64,000 nt of DNA from Castellaniella ginsengisoli (GTDB taxonomy: Bacteria; Pseudomonadota; Gammaproteobacteria; Burkholderiales; Burkholderiaceae_B): the NCBI RefSeq assembly GCF_039523235.1, contig NZ_BAAAEX010000003.1. The stretch is one strand, 5' to 3'. The position numbers and the translations under genes are program-made. The notes under the pieces were generated by a model that was not told the origin of the DNA, searched no databases, and was given only the letters and a program-made list of their open reading frames with translations. The stretch's first letter is position 1, and the number at the start of each line of letters is the position of its first letter. Positions 63,711-64,000 of the stretch are shown here, one piece after another.

Positions 63711-64000
63711 AGGACCCCCAGAATCTTGATCTCGACCTGGAGATCGATGCCCGCCAGCGGATGGTTGAAGTCGAACAGGGCGGCATCGTCCCGCAGGGTC
63801 TTGAGCACGCCGGAATAACGGCCGCCGTTGGGCGCCACGAATTCGATCATGTCGCCCGCCTCGAATTCGGTATCCGGCGGGGCGTTGCGCGCCATCTCGT
63901 CGCGGCTGACCCACCGCAGCAGATCCGCGTTGCGCTCACCGTAGGCCTGGGCGGCCGGCAGATCCGCCGTGAAGTGATCCCCCTCGGGGCGGTCGAGCAG
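63707..64000 (-). CDS. fkpB: FKBP-type peptidyl-prolyl isomerase FkpB/SlpA, C-terminal part
   Basis: The gene runs off the right edge; only the last 97 codons are visible. They read LLDRPEGDHFTADLPAAQAYGERN, then FEAGDMIEFVAPNGGRY, and end FNHPLAGIDLQVEIKILGVL. These are SlyD/SlpA-like FKBP segments, including the NHPLAG motif. Proteins of this group speed proline isomerisation and act as chaperones. The position just before ispH, with a four-base overlap, matches fkpB-ispH in other proteobacteria. Confidence 0.92.
   Translation of the reverse strand: MLDRPEGDHFTADLPAAQAYGERNADLLRWVSRDEMARNAPPDTEFEAGDMIEFVAPNGGRYSGVLKTLRDDAALFDFNHPLAGIDLQVEIKILGVL

Overview
This window looks like chromosomal DNA of a high-GC betaproteobacterium in the order Burkholderiales, most like the family Alcaligenaceae (Bordetella/Achromobacter relatives). 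The reasons are the gene order dnaJ-dnaK-grpE-hemH-hrcA-nadK-recN-fur-bamE-dapB, the tmRNA tag ANDERFALAA, the large number of ABC transporter and LysR genes, and the strongly G/C-biased third codon positions. Genus is inferred from content only.

Positions 1-1841 hold a decayed pair on the minus strand: a type III secretion chaperone of the CesT family broken by a frameshift, then a long unrecognised reading frame cut by an in-frame amber codon. Positions 2029-16926 are a conserved housekeeping block: an M16 peptidase, the DnaK machine with two clear sigma-32 promoters, ferrochelatase, HrcA, NAD kinase, RecN, Fur, BamE, DapB and MurB. A tRNA-Gly(GCC) at 17188 precedes an accessory stretch (17399-21759): a hipBA toxin-antitoxin pair whose toxin has lost its middle, an RTG-type class A beta-lactamase, a VOC-fold protein, a glutathione S-transferase and a divergent LysR regulator.

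From 21912 to 26480 there is a hypothetical protein, an ABC ATPase with degenerate nucleotide-binding motifs, and a probable Zur-controlled operon (znuA-like, DUF1007, NicO/RcnA-like). Positions 26618-31267 encode aromatic catabolism: 3-hydroxybenzoate 4-monooxygenase with a MarR regulator, and a gallate-type ring-cleavage dioxygenase divergent from a LysR gene. A preQ1-I riboswitch then precedes yhhQ-queC, followed by a LexA-controlled umuDC operon, a DODA-type dioxygenase, an arsRC-acr3 arsenic operon and tmRNA.

The second half contains mtfA, a dienelactone hydrolase, a flavin reductase, a pirin with its divergent LysR gene, lipA, an ArnT-like glycosyltransferase, a PAS-GGDEF-EAL protein and ribA. 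It ends with two large transport operons on the minus strand, a liv-type system with a fused permease-ATPase (48643-53535) and a dpp-type peptide system (54460-60188), then ydgA, a beta-hydroxyacid dehydrogenase, ispH and a partial fkpB at the right edge.

I saw no CRISPR array, intact insertion sequence, integrase or rRNA. The least ordinary parts are the decayed secretion locus, the deleted hipA, the degenerate ABC ATPase, the repeat array at 10996-11167 and a palindromic repeat that has become coding sequence at the end of dppD. I did not find a convincing wholly new multi-gene system.
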